Assembly (NCBI GenBank): GCA_964490005.1
Contig: CAZBBB010000016.1
Location: forward strand, 1-44,621
Reading direction: 5' to 3'
Origin: CAZBBB01 sp964490005
GTDB lineage: Bacteria > Planctomycetota > B15-G4
DNA: 44,621 bases
Both the position numbers and the translations under genes were made by a program. Positions 7,953 to 15,019 of this stretch are shown in pieces (position 1 is the stretch's first letter; every line of letters begins with the position of its first letter). Below the pieces are notes generated by a model. That model was not told the DNA's origin and made no database searches. It saw only the letters and a program-made list of their open reading frames with translations.

Positions 7953-9001
7953 ACGCCACGGTCGCGACGCTGCTCGACAAGGGCTGGCTGCCGGACGCGG
8001 TCGTGCGCGTCGGCATCCGGCGCCTGCTCGCGCGCCGACTCGCCGAGCGCGGGTCGGGCGACGTCGAAGACCGCCAGGCGCGCCAGATGGCCTGGGTCGA
8101 GGAGTTGCGCGCCAGCCCGGTGGCGCGCGACACCGCGCAGGCCAACGCGCAGCACTACGAGCTGCCGCCCGACCTGTTCCAGGCCATGCTCGGCCCGCAC
8201 CTCAAGTACTCGGGCTGCCTGTGGGGCCCGGGCGTGACGAGTCTCGAGCAGGCCGAGCGCGCGATGCTGGCGCTCAGCGTCGAGCGCGCCGGCCTGGTCG
8301 ACGGCATGGACGTGCTCGAACTCGGCTGCGGCTGGGGCTCGCTGAGCCTGTACATGGCCGAGCGCTTCCCCGGCAGCCGGATCCTCGCGGTGTCGAACTC
8401 CGCGCCGCAGCGGCGCTTCATCGAGGCGCGCCGAGCCGAGCGCGGCCTGACGAACCTGACGGTCGAGACCGCGGACGTGAACGACTTCTCGACGCGCCGC
8501 GCCTTCGATCGCGTCGTGTCGGTCGAGATGTTCGAGCACGTGCGCAACTACGCGACGCTCATGGCGCGCATCGCGGGGTGGCTGCGCCCGGGCGGGCGTC
8601 TGTTCGTGCATGTCTTCGCGCACCGCGAGCTGGCCTATCCCTTCGAGACCGAGGGCGCCGACGACTGGATGGGGCGGCACTTCTTCACCGGCGGCCAGAT
8701 GCCGAGCGACGACCTGCTGCTGTACTTCCAGGCCGACCTGCGCATCGTGCGCCACTGGCGTGTCGACGGGCGGCACTACGCGCGCACGGCCGAGGCCTGG
8801 CTGGAGAACCTCGACGCGCGCCGCCGCCGCGTCGACGAGGCGCTCGCGCGCGTGCACGGCGCGCAAGCGCGCACGTGGCGCAACCGCTGGCGCGTGTTCC
8901 TGATGGCCTGCGCCGAGCTGTGGGGCTACCGCGAGGGACAGGAGTGGTTCGTCTCGCACTACCTGTTCGAGCGCCCGGCGAGACGGGAGGGCGCGGCGTG
9001 A
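7949..9001 (+). CDS. SAM-dependent methyltransferase, CFA-like (second type)
   Basis: A 350-residue class I methyltransferase of the cyclopropane-fatty-acid synthase superfamily, but a different branch from the copy at 2664-3923. It has a short N-terminal helical part, then NAQHYELPPDLFQAMLGPHL, KYSGCLW, the SAM motif VLELGCGWGSLSLYMAE near residue 125-140 and VSVEMFEHVRNY. The C-terminus carries the family's WGYREGQEWFVSHYLFE pattern. Relatives are often annotated as cyclopropane synthases, but some methylate non-lipid acceptors such as alkaloids or tocopherol. Overlap with DUF1295 and opposition to the desaturase-CFA operon favour a lipid substrate. Confidence 0.87.
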   Translation: MNATVATLLDKGWLPDAVVRVGIRRLLARRLAERGSGDVEDRQARQMAWVEELRASPVARDTAQANAQHYELPPDLFQAMLGPHLKYSGCLWGPGVTSLEQAERAMLALSVERAGLVDGMDVLELGCGWGSLSLYMAERFPGSRILAVSNSAPQRRFIEARRAERGLTNLTVETADVNDFSTRRAFDRVVSVEMFEHVRNYATLMARIAGWLRPGGRLFVHVFAHRELAYPFETEGADDWMGRHFFTGGQMPSDDLLLYFQADLRIVRHWRVDGRHYARTAEAWLENLDARRRRVDEALARVHGAQARTWRNRWRVFLMACAELWGYREGQEWFVSHYLFERPARREGAA

Positions 9002-9084
9002 CGCGGCGGCCGCATCGCAGCGACAGGCTGCCCGGATGCACCCGCTGGTACGATGGGGCCGTCGGCCCGCCGGGCCGGCACGCG

Positions 9085-10140
9085 ATGAACACCGACAACC
9101 TCGCCGCCGAGATCCTGCACAGCGGTGCCCGCGGTTTCGCCGATCTCGCGGCCGAGCGACTGCTCGCGCGCGTCGGCGGCTCGGCCTCCCGTTTCGGCGC
9201 CGCGCCGGCGCAGCTGTGGCGCGAGCACCTGCGCGGCCGCGTCTCGGATCTCGCCCGGGCCGTGGCCGAGGCGCGTCCCGAGGACTTCGTCGACCAGATC
9301 GGCTGGGCCAAGGTGGCCTTCGCGTCGCGCGAGCTGCCGGTCGAGGACCTCGCCGCGAGCCTGGACTGCCTGCGCGACGTGCTCGCCGAAGAATTGCCGC
9401 CCGCCGCGCGCGACGACGCGTTGAGCGTGCTCGATGCGGCGCGCGGCGCCTGGCCGCAGATGGGCGTCGACGCGCCGAGCACGCTGCAGGCGCGCACGAA
9501 GCACGGGCGACTCATCGCGAGGTACATCCTGGCGCTGCTCGAAGGCCAGCGCGCGCGCGCCGGCGACCTGCTGCTCGGCGCCGTGCGCGACGGCGAGCTG
9601 AGCGTGCGCGAGGCGCTCACGGAAGTCTGCGCGCCGGCCGAGCGCGAGCTGGGCCGCATGTGGCACGTGAACGAGAGCACGGTCGCCGAAGAGCACTTCG
9701 TCTCCGCGACGACCATCCGCGTCATCTCGCAGCTCATGACCCTGGCGAAGCCCGCGCCGCCCAACGGCCGCTCGGTGCTCGTGGCCTCCGGCCCCTGGGA
9801 CGAGCACGACATCGGCGGTCGCATCGTCGCCGAACTGCTCGAACTCGAGGGCTGGCGGGTCGTGTTCCTCGGCGCGCGCCTGCCCGTCGCCGAACTGGTG
9901 TGGGCCACGGGCGCCTTCGGGGCCGATCTGGTCGTGCTGTCGGCGGCCATGGACGAGCATCGCCGGGGCGTCGCGGAGGCGATCGCCGCGCTGCGCGCCT
10001 CCGCCGCGAACCGGCCCGTGCTCGTGGGCGGCGCGGCCTTCGAGGGGCCCGAGGAACTCTGGCGCGACGTCGGCGCCGATGCCTGCGCGCGCTCGTCGGG
10101 CGAGGCGCTCGCGGCCGCCCGGCGACTCGTCGGCGACTGA
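9085..10140 (+). CDS. Cobalamin-binding protein with CarH/LitR-type photoreceptor residues, no DNA-binding domain
   Basis: A 351-residue protein with three parts. The N-terminus (about 1-120) is a helical region I cannot assign. A four-helix cobalamin-cap-like segment (about 125-220) follows, then a Rossmann B12-binding domain (about 224-351). The cap carries W193, H194, E203 and H204, the W-x9-EH motif of the adenosylcobalamin photoreceptors CarH and LitR, including the adjacent His that ligates cobalt after light in CarH. The B12 domain carries D239-x-H241-x-x-G244, giving the lower axial ligand. No MerR helix-turn-helix is present, so output probably goes through a partner, as with the antirepressor AerR. 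It lies 83 bases after the second CFA-type gene. Light sensing is an inference. Confidence 0.82.
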   Translation: MNTDNLAAEILHSGARGFADLAAERLLARVGGSASRFGAAPAQLWREHLRGRVSDLARAVAEARPEDFVDQIGWAKVAFASRELPVEDLAASLDCLRDVLAEELPPAARDDALSVLDAARGAWPQMGVDAPSTLQARTKHGRLIARYILALLEGQRARAGDLLLGAVRDGELSVREALTEVCAPAERELGRMWHVNESTVAEEHFVSATTIRVISQLMTLAKPAPPNGRSVLVASGPWDEHDIGGRIVAELLELEGWRVVFLGARLPVAELVWATGAFGADLVVLSAAMDEHRRGVAEAIAALRASAANRPVLVGGAAFEGPEELWRDVGADACARSSGEALAAARRLVGD

Positions 10141-10157
10141 ATCCGGGCCGCGCTCCG

Positions 10158-10180
10158 GCGCGAAGGAGCTCCTGTCGCGC
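10158..10180. promoter_or_regulatory. Near-perfect palindrome upstream of the fasciclin gene
   Basis: The core 10064+100-type decamer AGGAGCTCCT at 10164-10173 is a perfect palindrome. It is flanked by GCGCGA on the left and TCGCGC on the right with a single extra base. It sits 17 bases after the B12-protein stop and about 48 bases before the fasciclin ATG. It could be an operator for a dimeric regulator or a transcript hairpin ending the B12 gene; no T-run follows. Confidence 0.4.
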
Positions 10181-10227
10181 CCGTTCGAGGCGCGCATCAT
10201 GCTTCTCGCGCTTTCCGGAGTTCCTCG

Positions 10228-11229
10228 ATGATCGTTCGCACCCTGCTGTCCCTCGCTGCCGCGGCACTCGTGACGCTGCCCGCGAGCCACGCCCAGAGCT
10301 GTTCCTCCAAGGCCGCTGACGACACGGCGCGTCTCGAGGGCGGCGCGGCCGCCGCGCTCGTCGCCGCGGCCGTCACGTCGCCGCACGCCACGCCGAAGAC
10401 GGCGGACGGTCGCGACCTGATCGACACCGCCGTCGAGGCCGGATCCTTCAGGACGCTGGCGACCGCCCTGCGTGCGGCCGGTCTGGTCGACGCGCTGCGC
10501 GCCGACGGGCCCTTCACGGTGTTCGCGCCGACCGACGCCGCCTTCGCCAAGCTGCCGGACGGCACGCTCGAGAGCCTGCTCCGTCCCGAGGCGCGCGCCA
10601 AGCTCGCTTCGATCCTGACCTTCCACGTCGTGCCGGGTCGTCTCGACGCGGCGGCCGTCATGGAGGCGCCGTTCCTCACGACGCTCAACGGCCAGCGCCT
10701 CGCGGTGCGCGTCGAGGGCGAGTCGGTCTTCGTCGGCGGCGCGCGCGTCGCGACGGCGAACGTCGAGGCCAGCAACGGCCTGATCCACGTGCTCGACGGC
10801 GTGCTGCTGCCGGTGGACGCGAGCGTCGTCGATCTCGCGGTCGCGGACGGCGGCTTCACCACGCTCGTCGCCGCGCTGCGCGCCGCCGGGCTGGTCGAGA
10901 CCCTGCAGGGCGACGGGCCCTTCACGGTCTTCGCGCCGACCGACGCGGCCTTCGCCAAGCTGCCGGCGGGCACCGTCGAGTCGCTGCTCGAGCCGGCCAA
11001 CAAGGACCGGCTCGTCGCGATCCTGACGCTGCACGTCGTGTCGGGTCGCGTTCACGCGGATGAGGCGCTCGAGGCCGGCACCGCGGCGTCCCTGCAGGGC
11101 GGAGCGCTGCAGTTCAAGCAGCGCGACGGCAAGGTCTACGTCAACTCCGCCGCGGTGCTCGCCGCCGATCTCGAAGGCCGCAACGGCCTCGTGCACGTGA
11201 TCGACGAGGTGCTGCTCCCCAGAGAGTAG
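10228..11229 (+). CDS. Secreted protein with two fasciclin (FAS1) domains
   Basis: A 333-residue exported protein with a signal peptide (MIVRTLLSLAAAALVTLP, cleavage near SHAQ). Two FAS1 domains follow, at about 63-190 and 195-333. Both contain the near-identical H1-type block DGPFTVFAPTDAAFAKLP and end in a typical NGLIHVLDGVLLP or NGLVHVIDEVLLP strand, so they look like a recent internal duplication. FAS1 proteins mediate adhesion or bind small ligands outside the cell. The GGAG Shine-Dalgarno sequence lies 8 bases before the ATG. The next gene is an ECF sigma factor. FAS1 proteins are targets of the sigma factor SigK in mycobacteria (MPT70/MPT83), so control by the neighbouring sigma factor is plausible. 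Confidence 0.92.
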   Translation: MIVRTLLSLAAAALVTLPASHAQSCSSKAADDTARLEGGAAAALVAAAVTSPHATPKTADGRDLIDTAVEAGSFRTLATALRAAGLVDALRADGPFTVFAPTDAAFAKLPDGTLESLLRPEARAKLASILTFHVVPGRLDAAAVMEAPFLTTLNGQRLAVRVEGESVFVGGARVATANVEASNGLIHVLDGVLLPVDASVVDLAVADGGFTTLVAALRAAGLVETLQGDGPFTVFAPTDAAFAKLPAGTVESLLEPANKDRLVAILTLHVVSGRVHADEALEAGTAASLQGGALQFKQRDGKVYVNSAAVLAADLEGRNGLVHVIDEVLLPRE

Positions 11230-11243
11230 AATCGCGGGTTCTT

Positions 11244-11287
11244 CCGGCCCGGTTCGGGGCGCTGAGACGCAGCGCGCCCCGGGCCGG
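11244..11287 (+). terminator. GC-rich hairpin after the fasciclin gene
   Basis: CCGGCCCGG at the left and CCGGGCCGG at the right, with further complementarity between GGGGCGCT and AGCGCGCCCC, form an imperfect stem about 15 bases after the fasciclin stop. No T-run follows, so intrinsic termination is uncertain. It could also be a structured leader of the sigma factor mRNA. Confidence 0.35.
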
Positions 11288-11323
11288 GCCTCGACCCGTT
11301 GCGGGGAGCCGTCGCCGCGCACC

Positions 11324-11887
11324 ATGCCGAAGGCCCTGCTGCAGCGCGTCGCGGAAGGAGAGGCGGGAGCCGTCCGCGAGGCGCTCGAGGTCTGGCACGG
11401 GCTGGTCTGGTCGATCGCGCGCCGCATGCTCGGCGGCACGCAGGACGCCGAAGACGCGGTGCAGGAGGCCTTCATCGAGCTGTGGCGCCACGCCGGCCGC
11501 TTCGATGCGACGCGCGGGACCGAGGCGCAGTTCGTGGCGACGATCGCGCGACGGCGCATCATCGACCGGACGCGGCGCAACGCGGCGCGTCCCTCGATGG
11601 AAGCGCTGCCCGAGACGCTCACGTCCGCCGATGTGGAATCCGCCGAGCGTCAGGCCGAGCGCGGCGACGAGTCGGACCGCGCGCAGGCCGCGCTGGCCAT
11701 GCTCGGTGCCGACCAGCAGCAGGTCATCCGGCTCGCCGTGCTCGGCGGCCGCACGCACACCGAAGTCGCCGCGGCGACCGGCATGCCGCTCGGCACGGTC
11801 AAGACGCACGTGCGCCGCGGCCTGATCCGCCTGCGCCAGCTGCTCGAGGAGGACGACGACCCGGCGCCGGCGCGCACGGCGGGCTGA
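11324..11887 (+). CDS. RNA polymerase ECF sigma factor
   Basis: A 187-residue sigma-70 family protein of ECF size. Region 2 is seen in WSIARRMLGGTQDAEDAVQ, EAFIELWRHAGRF and FVATIARRRIIDRTRR. Region 4 is LGADQQQVIRLAVLGGRTHT followed by TEVAAATGMPLGTVKTHVRRGLIRLRQLL. It should direct RNA polymerase to a small set of stress promoters. No anti-sigma gene is adjacent: the next gene downstream is convergent and 33 bases away. Its activity must be controlled by a distant anti-sigma factor, by transcription, or by the B12 protein two genes upstream. The last is speculation. Confidence 0.9.
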   Translation: MPKALLQRVAEGEAGAVREALEVWHGLVWSIARRMLGGTQDAEDAVQEAFIELWRHAGRFDATRGTEAQFVATIARRRIIDRTRRNAARPSMEALPETLTSADVESAERQAERGDESDRAQAALAMLGADQQQVIRLAVLGGRTHTEVAAATGMPLGTVKTHVRRGLIRLRQLLEEDDDPAPARTAG

Positions 11888-11920
11888 GCGCGTCGCGGCG
11901 CAGGGCCCCGCGGGCGCCCC

Positions 11921-13363
11921 TCAGCGGCGCGCGACCTCCGGGAACAGCCGCGCGAGCTGGTCGGTCTGCAGCAGGCGCTCGGGGTCGTGCAGGTTCTTGA
12001 GGCCGAGGAAGCCCTGCCGCGCGCTCGCCGGCCAGACGCGCGCGGCCTGGTCGGCGCGCAGCAGCGCGTCCTTGGCGGGGTAGAAGCGGCCGCGCACCGA
12101 GAGCACCAGCTCGATCAGGTCGTGGCCGTGCTCCCACAGCCGCGCGCGATTCTCGGGCGTGACCTTGAAGTCCATCGCGAGCGACCAGCCGTCGACGGCG
12201 TGCGTCATCCAGAACGGGTCGGCGCGGTGGCGCTTGAGCACGAGCAGGTAAGGGTGCAGCCGGCGCGCGCGGCAGCGTGCGAGCAGCTCGAGGATCACGT
12301 CGTGCGCGGCCTCCTTCGGCAGGAAGGGCTGGATCTGGATCAGGCCGCGGCGCCCGGCCTCGGTGCCGTAGGCGAACTTCCAGTGGGGCACGTAGTCGAG
12401 CAGGAAGGCGAAACCCGCGTGGCTCTGGTGCCAGGGGTTCTTCGTGGCCTCGAGGCAGCCGGCAGCGTACTTGGCGGCGTTGATCGCGCGCATGCCGGCG
12501 TCGGTGTTGAGCGGCGCGAGCAGCCGCCACAGCTCGCCCTTGGGGAAGCCGAGGATCGAGCGCGGCAGCTCCTGGTGCGCGACGGACAGCGTCTCGGCGG
12601 GGGCCGGGTCCTCGCCCGGCCGCAGGTAACGCGCCTCGTGCACCAGCCCGCGTCCGCTGTCGGCGCCGCCGGGGAAGCCGTCGATCCAACCCACGAGGTA
12701 GTCGGCGCCGGCCGCGCGGCGGCGCTCCATGACGTCCATCATCTCGCGCAGGTCGCGGGCGCGGTGCGCGGCCACGCGCAGGTCGCCCGAGTGCACCCGG
12801 TGCGTGGCCAGCTCGATGCGCGTGAAGGCGCCGAGCGCGCCGAAGCCGCCGATCGCCGCGTGGAACAGCGCGGCGTTGCGGTCGCGGCTGGCGGCGTGCA
12901 CGCGGCCGTCGGGCGTCATCAGGTCGAAGGCGCGGCAGGCGCTGCCCATCGTCCCGACCTTGAAGTTGTTCTTGCCGTGGATGTTCATCGCCAGCGTGCC
13001 GGCGACGGTCGGGAACATCGTGCCGCTCACGACGAGCGGCCAGAAACCCTTGGGCAGGATGTGCTTCCAGAGCTGCTCGATCGTGACGCCCGGCTCGAGC
13101 ACCGCCATGCCGCTCTCCTCGTCGAACTCGAGGATGCGGTTCATGCGCGAGAGGTCGAGCACGTGCCCGGCGGCCGAGGTGCTCGCGTCGCCGTAGCTGT
13201 TGCCCGTGCCGCGCAGCGCCAGCGGCACGCCCTCCCGGCGCGCGGTCTCGAAGCACTCGGCCAGCTCCTCGACGTGGCGCGGCCGCAGCACGCGCGCCGG
13301 CCCGCCCACGGCCATGCCCCAGCCCTCGACGCGCTCGTACGAGCGCAGCGCCGCGGCGGGCAT
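11921..13363 (-). CDS. FAD-binding oxidoreductase, DprE1-like
   Basis: A 480-residue flavoprotein of the vanillyl-alcohol-oxidase fold. The N-terminal FAD_binding_4 region has RPRHVEELAECFETARREGV, ALRGTGNSYGDAS, VLEPGVTIEQLWKHILPKGF, SGTMFPTVAGTLAMNIHGKN and AAIGGFGALGAFTRIEL. The C-terminal part resembles the D-arabinono-lactone oxidase/DprE1 group. In mycobacteria DprE1 oxidises the 2'-hydroxyl of decaprenylphosphoryl-ribose, and DprE2 then reduces the ketone to give the arabinose donor. The immediately preceding gene encodes a DprE2-like SDR and shares one base with this start (TGATG). I therefore read the two as an epimerase pair; the actual polyprenyl-phosphate sugar substrate is not shown. 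The conserved Cys of mycobacterial DprE1 should be checked by alignment. Confidence 0.8.
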   Translation of the reverse strand: MPAAALRSYERVEGWGMAVGGPARVLRPRHVEELAECFETARREGVPLALRGTGNSYGDASTSAAGHVLDLSRMNRILEFDEESGMAVLEPGVTIEQLWKHILPKGFWPLVVSGTMFPTVAGTLAMNIHGKNNFKVGTMGSACRAFDLMTPDGRVHAASRDRNAALFHAAIGGFGALGAFTRIELATHRVHSGDLRVAAHRARDLREMMDVMERRRAAGADYLVGWIDGFPGGADSGRGLVHEARYLRPGEDPAPAETLSVAHQELPRSILGFPKGELWRLLAPLNTDAGMRAINAAKYAAGCLEATKNPWHQSHAGFAFLLDYVPHWKFAYGTEAGRRGLIQIQPFLPKEAAHDVILELLARCRARRLHPYLLVLKRHRADPFWMTHAVDGWSLAMDFKVTPENRARLWEHGHDLIELVLSVRGRFYPAKDALLRADQAARVWPASARQGFLGLKNLHDPERLLQTDQLARLFPEVARR

Positions 13364-14127
13364 CAGAAGTCGAGCCGCCGGAACACGCAGGACGGGATGG
13401 CCTTGACGACCTGCGCGACGAACCACCAGCGGCGCAGCACGTAGCGCACGCCGCCGGCGCCCGCGGCGGCGCCGACGATCGCGTCGGCCACCTGCGCCGG
13501 GCTCGCGACCCAGAACAGGCCCTGCAGCCCCTCGGTCATGCGCGTGGCGACGTAGCCGGGCTTGATCGTCGTGACCGACACGCCGAAGGGCGACAGGCGG
13601 TTGCGCAGCGACTCGAGGTAGTTGTCCATGGCGGCCTTGCTCGCGCCGTAGAGCGGGTTGCCGCGCCGGCCGCGATCGCCGCTGATCGACGAGACGCCGA
13701 CGAGCGCGCCGCGGCGCTGGCTGGCGAACAGCGCCGCGGCCGCGTTGCCCCAGGCGACGAGACCGCCGAAGTTCACGGCGAGGATGTCGAGGTCCTTGGC
13801 CGTGTCGTACTCGCCCCGGCCGACCGGCGGCATGATGCCGGCCGCGTAGACCAGCAGGTCGAGCCCGCCGAGCCGGCGCACGAGGCGCTCGAACAGCTCG
13901 GGCACCTCGCCCACGGCGTGCACGTCGTGCACGACGGCGGACACGCCCGGCGCGCTCGCCGCGAGCGCCGACAACGCGTCGGCGCGGCGCGCGAGGGCCG
14001 CCACCTGCCAGCCGTCGGCCGCCAGCCGCCGCACGACGGCCTCGCCCACGCCCGAGCTGGCGCCCACGACGAGCGCGCGGCGGCCGGCCGGGGCGGGGGC
14101 GTTCGGGGGCGGGGCGGGGTCGCTCAT
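13363..14127 (-). CDS. Short-chain dehydrogenase/reductase, DprE2-like
   Basis: A 254-residue classical SDR. It shows the Rossmann motif ALVVGASSGVGEAVVRRLA, the NAG-equivalent YAAGIMPP, the serine in GVSSISGDRG and the catalytic Y-x3-K in PLYGASKAAMDNYLESLR. The stop is shared with the start of the DprE1-like oxidase, so both are made from one transcript. That pairing is what suggests NAD(P)H-dependent reduction of a 2-keto-sugar on a polyprenyl phosphate, as done by DprE2. On its own it would only be called an SDR. The first 15 residues are Pro/Ala rich. It is divergent from a GT2 glycosyltransferase with 96 bases between the starts. Confidence 0.82.
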   Translation of the reverse strand: MSDPAPPPNAPAPAGRRALVVGASSGVGEAVVRRLAADGWQVAALARRADALSALAASAPGVSAVVHDVHAVGEVPELFERLVRRLGGLDLLVYAAGIMPPVGRGEYDTAKDLDILAVNFGGLVAWGNAAAALFASQRRGALVGVSSISGDRGRRGNPLYGASKAAMDNYLESLRNRLSPFGVSVTTIKPGYVATRMTEGLQGLFWVASPAQVADAIVGAAAGAGGVRYVLRRWWFVAQVVKAIPSCVFRRLDF

Positions 14128-14223
14128 GTCGCCGGCGATTATGGCCGCGGCACGGCGCCGCTCCCAGCGCCGCGCGCGCCCGCCGGTGGCCTTCGTCGAC
14201 GGCGCTTGGCACTCTGAGGGCGC

Positions 14224-14961
14224 ATGACCGGCAACGTTCCAGCGCAGGGCCAGGTCACCGTCGTCGTGCCCTGCTACAACGAGGAGGGGACGATCGGCGC
14301 CGTCGTGGCCGAGTACCTGGCCCAGAGCGGCGTCGACCGCGTGCTGGTCGTCGACAACAACAGCCGCGACGGGAGCGCGGCGGCGGCGCGCGCCGCCGGG
14401 GCCGAGGTGCTCGCCGAGACGCGGCAGGGCTACGGCGAGGCGCTGCGCGCCGGCCTGTCGCACGGCGCGGCCACGGGCGGCGACATCCTCGTCGTGACCG
14501 AGGCCGACGGCAGCTTCCGCGCCTCCGACATCCCCAAGCTGCTGGCCTATCTGCCCGACTGCGCGCTGGTGCTCGGCACGCGCACCACGCGCCAGATGGT
14601 CGAGCAGGGCGCCAACATGGACTGGTATCTGCGCTGGGGCAACGTGGCCATGGCCAAGCTGCTCGAGCTGTTCTGGTTCCTGCCGCACGAGCCGCGGCTC
14701 ACCGACGTGGGATGCAGCTACCGCGCGATCTGGGGCCGGCACTGGGTCGCGCTCGCGCCGCACCTGCGCGAGAGCGGGCCGTCCTTCTCGCCCGAGATGA
14801 TCTGCGAGGCCTACCGGCAGGGGCTGCGCGTGATCGAGATCCCCGTGCACTACGGGCGCCGGCTGGGCGGCGAGAGCAAGCACAGCCGCAGCCTGATGCA
14901 GATCTCGCGCACGGCCTGGCGCATGTTCAAGACCATCTGCCGCAAGCGCTTTCTGTCCTGA
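14224..14961 (+). CDS. Glycosyltransferase family 2
   Basis: A 245-residue GT-A fold enzyme without membrane segments. VTVVVPCYNEEGTIGAVV opens the nucleotide-sugar-binding domain. VLVVDNNSRDGS, TRQGYGEALRAGLSHG and TEADGSFRASDIPKL (the DxD-like position) follow, and the C-terminal KHSRSLMQISRTAW block is typical of GT2 enzymes close to dolichol-phosphate mannosyltransferase. It probably moves a sugar from a nucleotide donor to a polyprenyl phosphate or another lipid acceptor. Facing the DprE1/DprE2-like pair, it may belong to the same lipid-linked sugar pathway. No clear Shine-Dalgarno sequence precedes the ATG. Confidence 0.88.
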   Translation: MTGNVPAQGQVTVVVPCYNEEGTIGAVVAEYLAQSGVDRVLVVDNNSRDGSAAAARAAGAEVLAETRQGYGEALRAGLSHGAATGGDILVVTEADGSFRASDIPKLLAYLPDCALVLGTRTTRQMVEQGANMDWYLRWGNVAMAKLLELFWFLPHEPRLTDVGCSYRAIWGRHWVALAPHLRESGPSFSPEMICEAYRQGLRVIEIPVHYGRRLGGESKHSRSLMQISRTAWRMFKTICRKRFLS

Positions 14962-15019
14962 GGCGGCGCGCGCTACGGTAGGCGGCTCGTTCGACCCCTC
15001 CGCCGCCGGGACACCGCCG

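Noticed and set aside
6080..9001. A 973-codon rightward open frame ending in the second CFA-like enzyme
   Set aside because: The part before 7949 is the shadow of the leftward desaturase and of DUF1295 in another frame. The four-base overlap at 7949 marks the true start.
9002..9084. Possible cobalamin riboswitch before the B12-binding protein
   Set aside because: The gap is only 83 bases, too short for a full element, and no B12-box-like sequence is visible.
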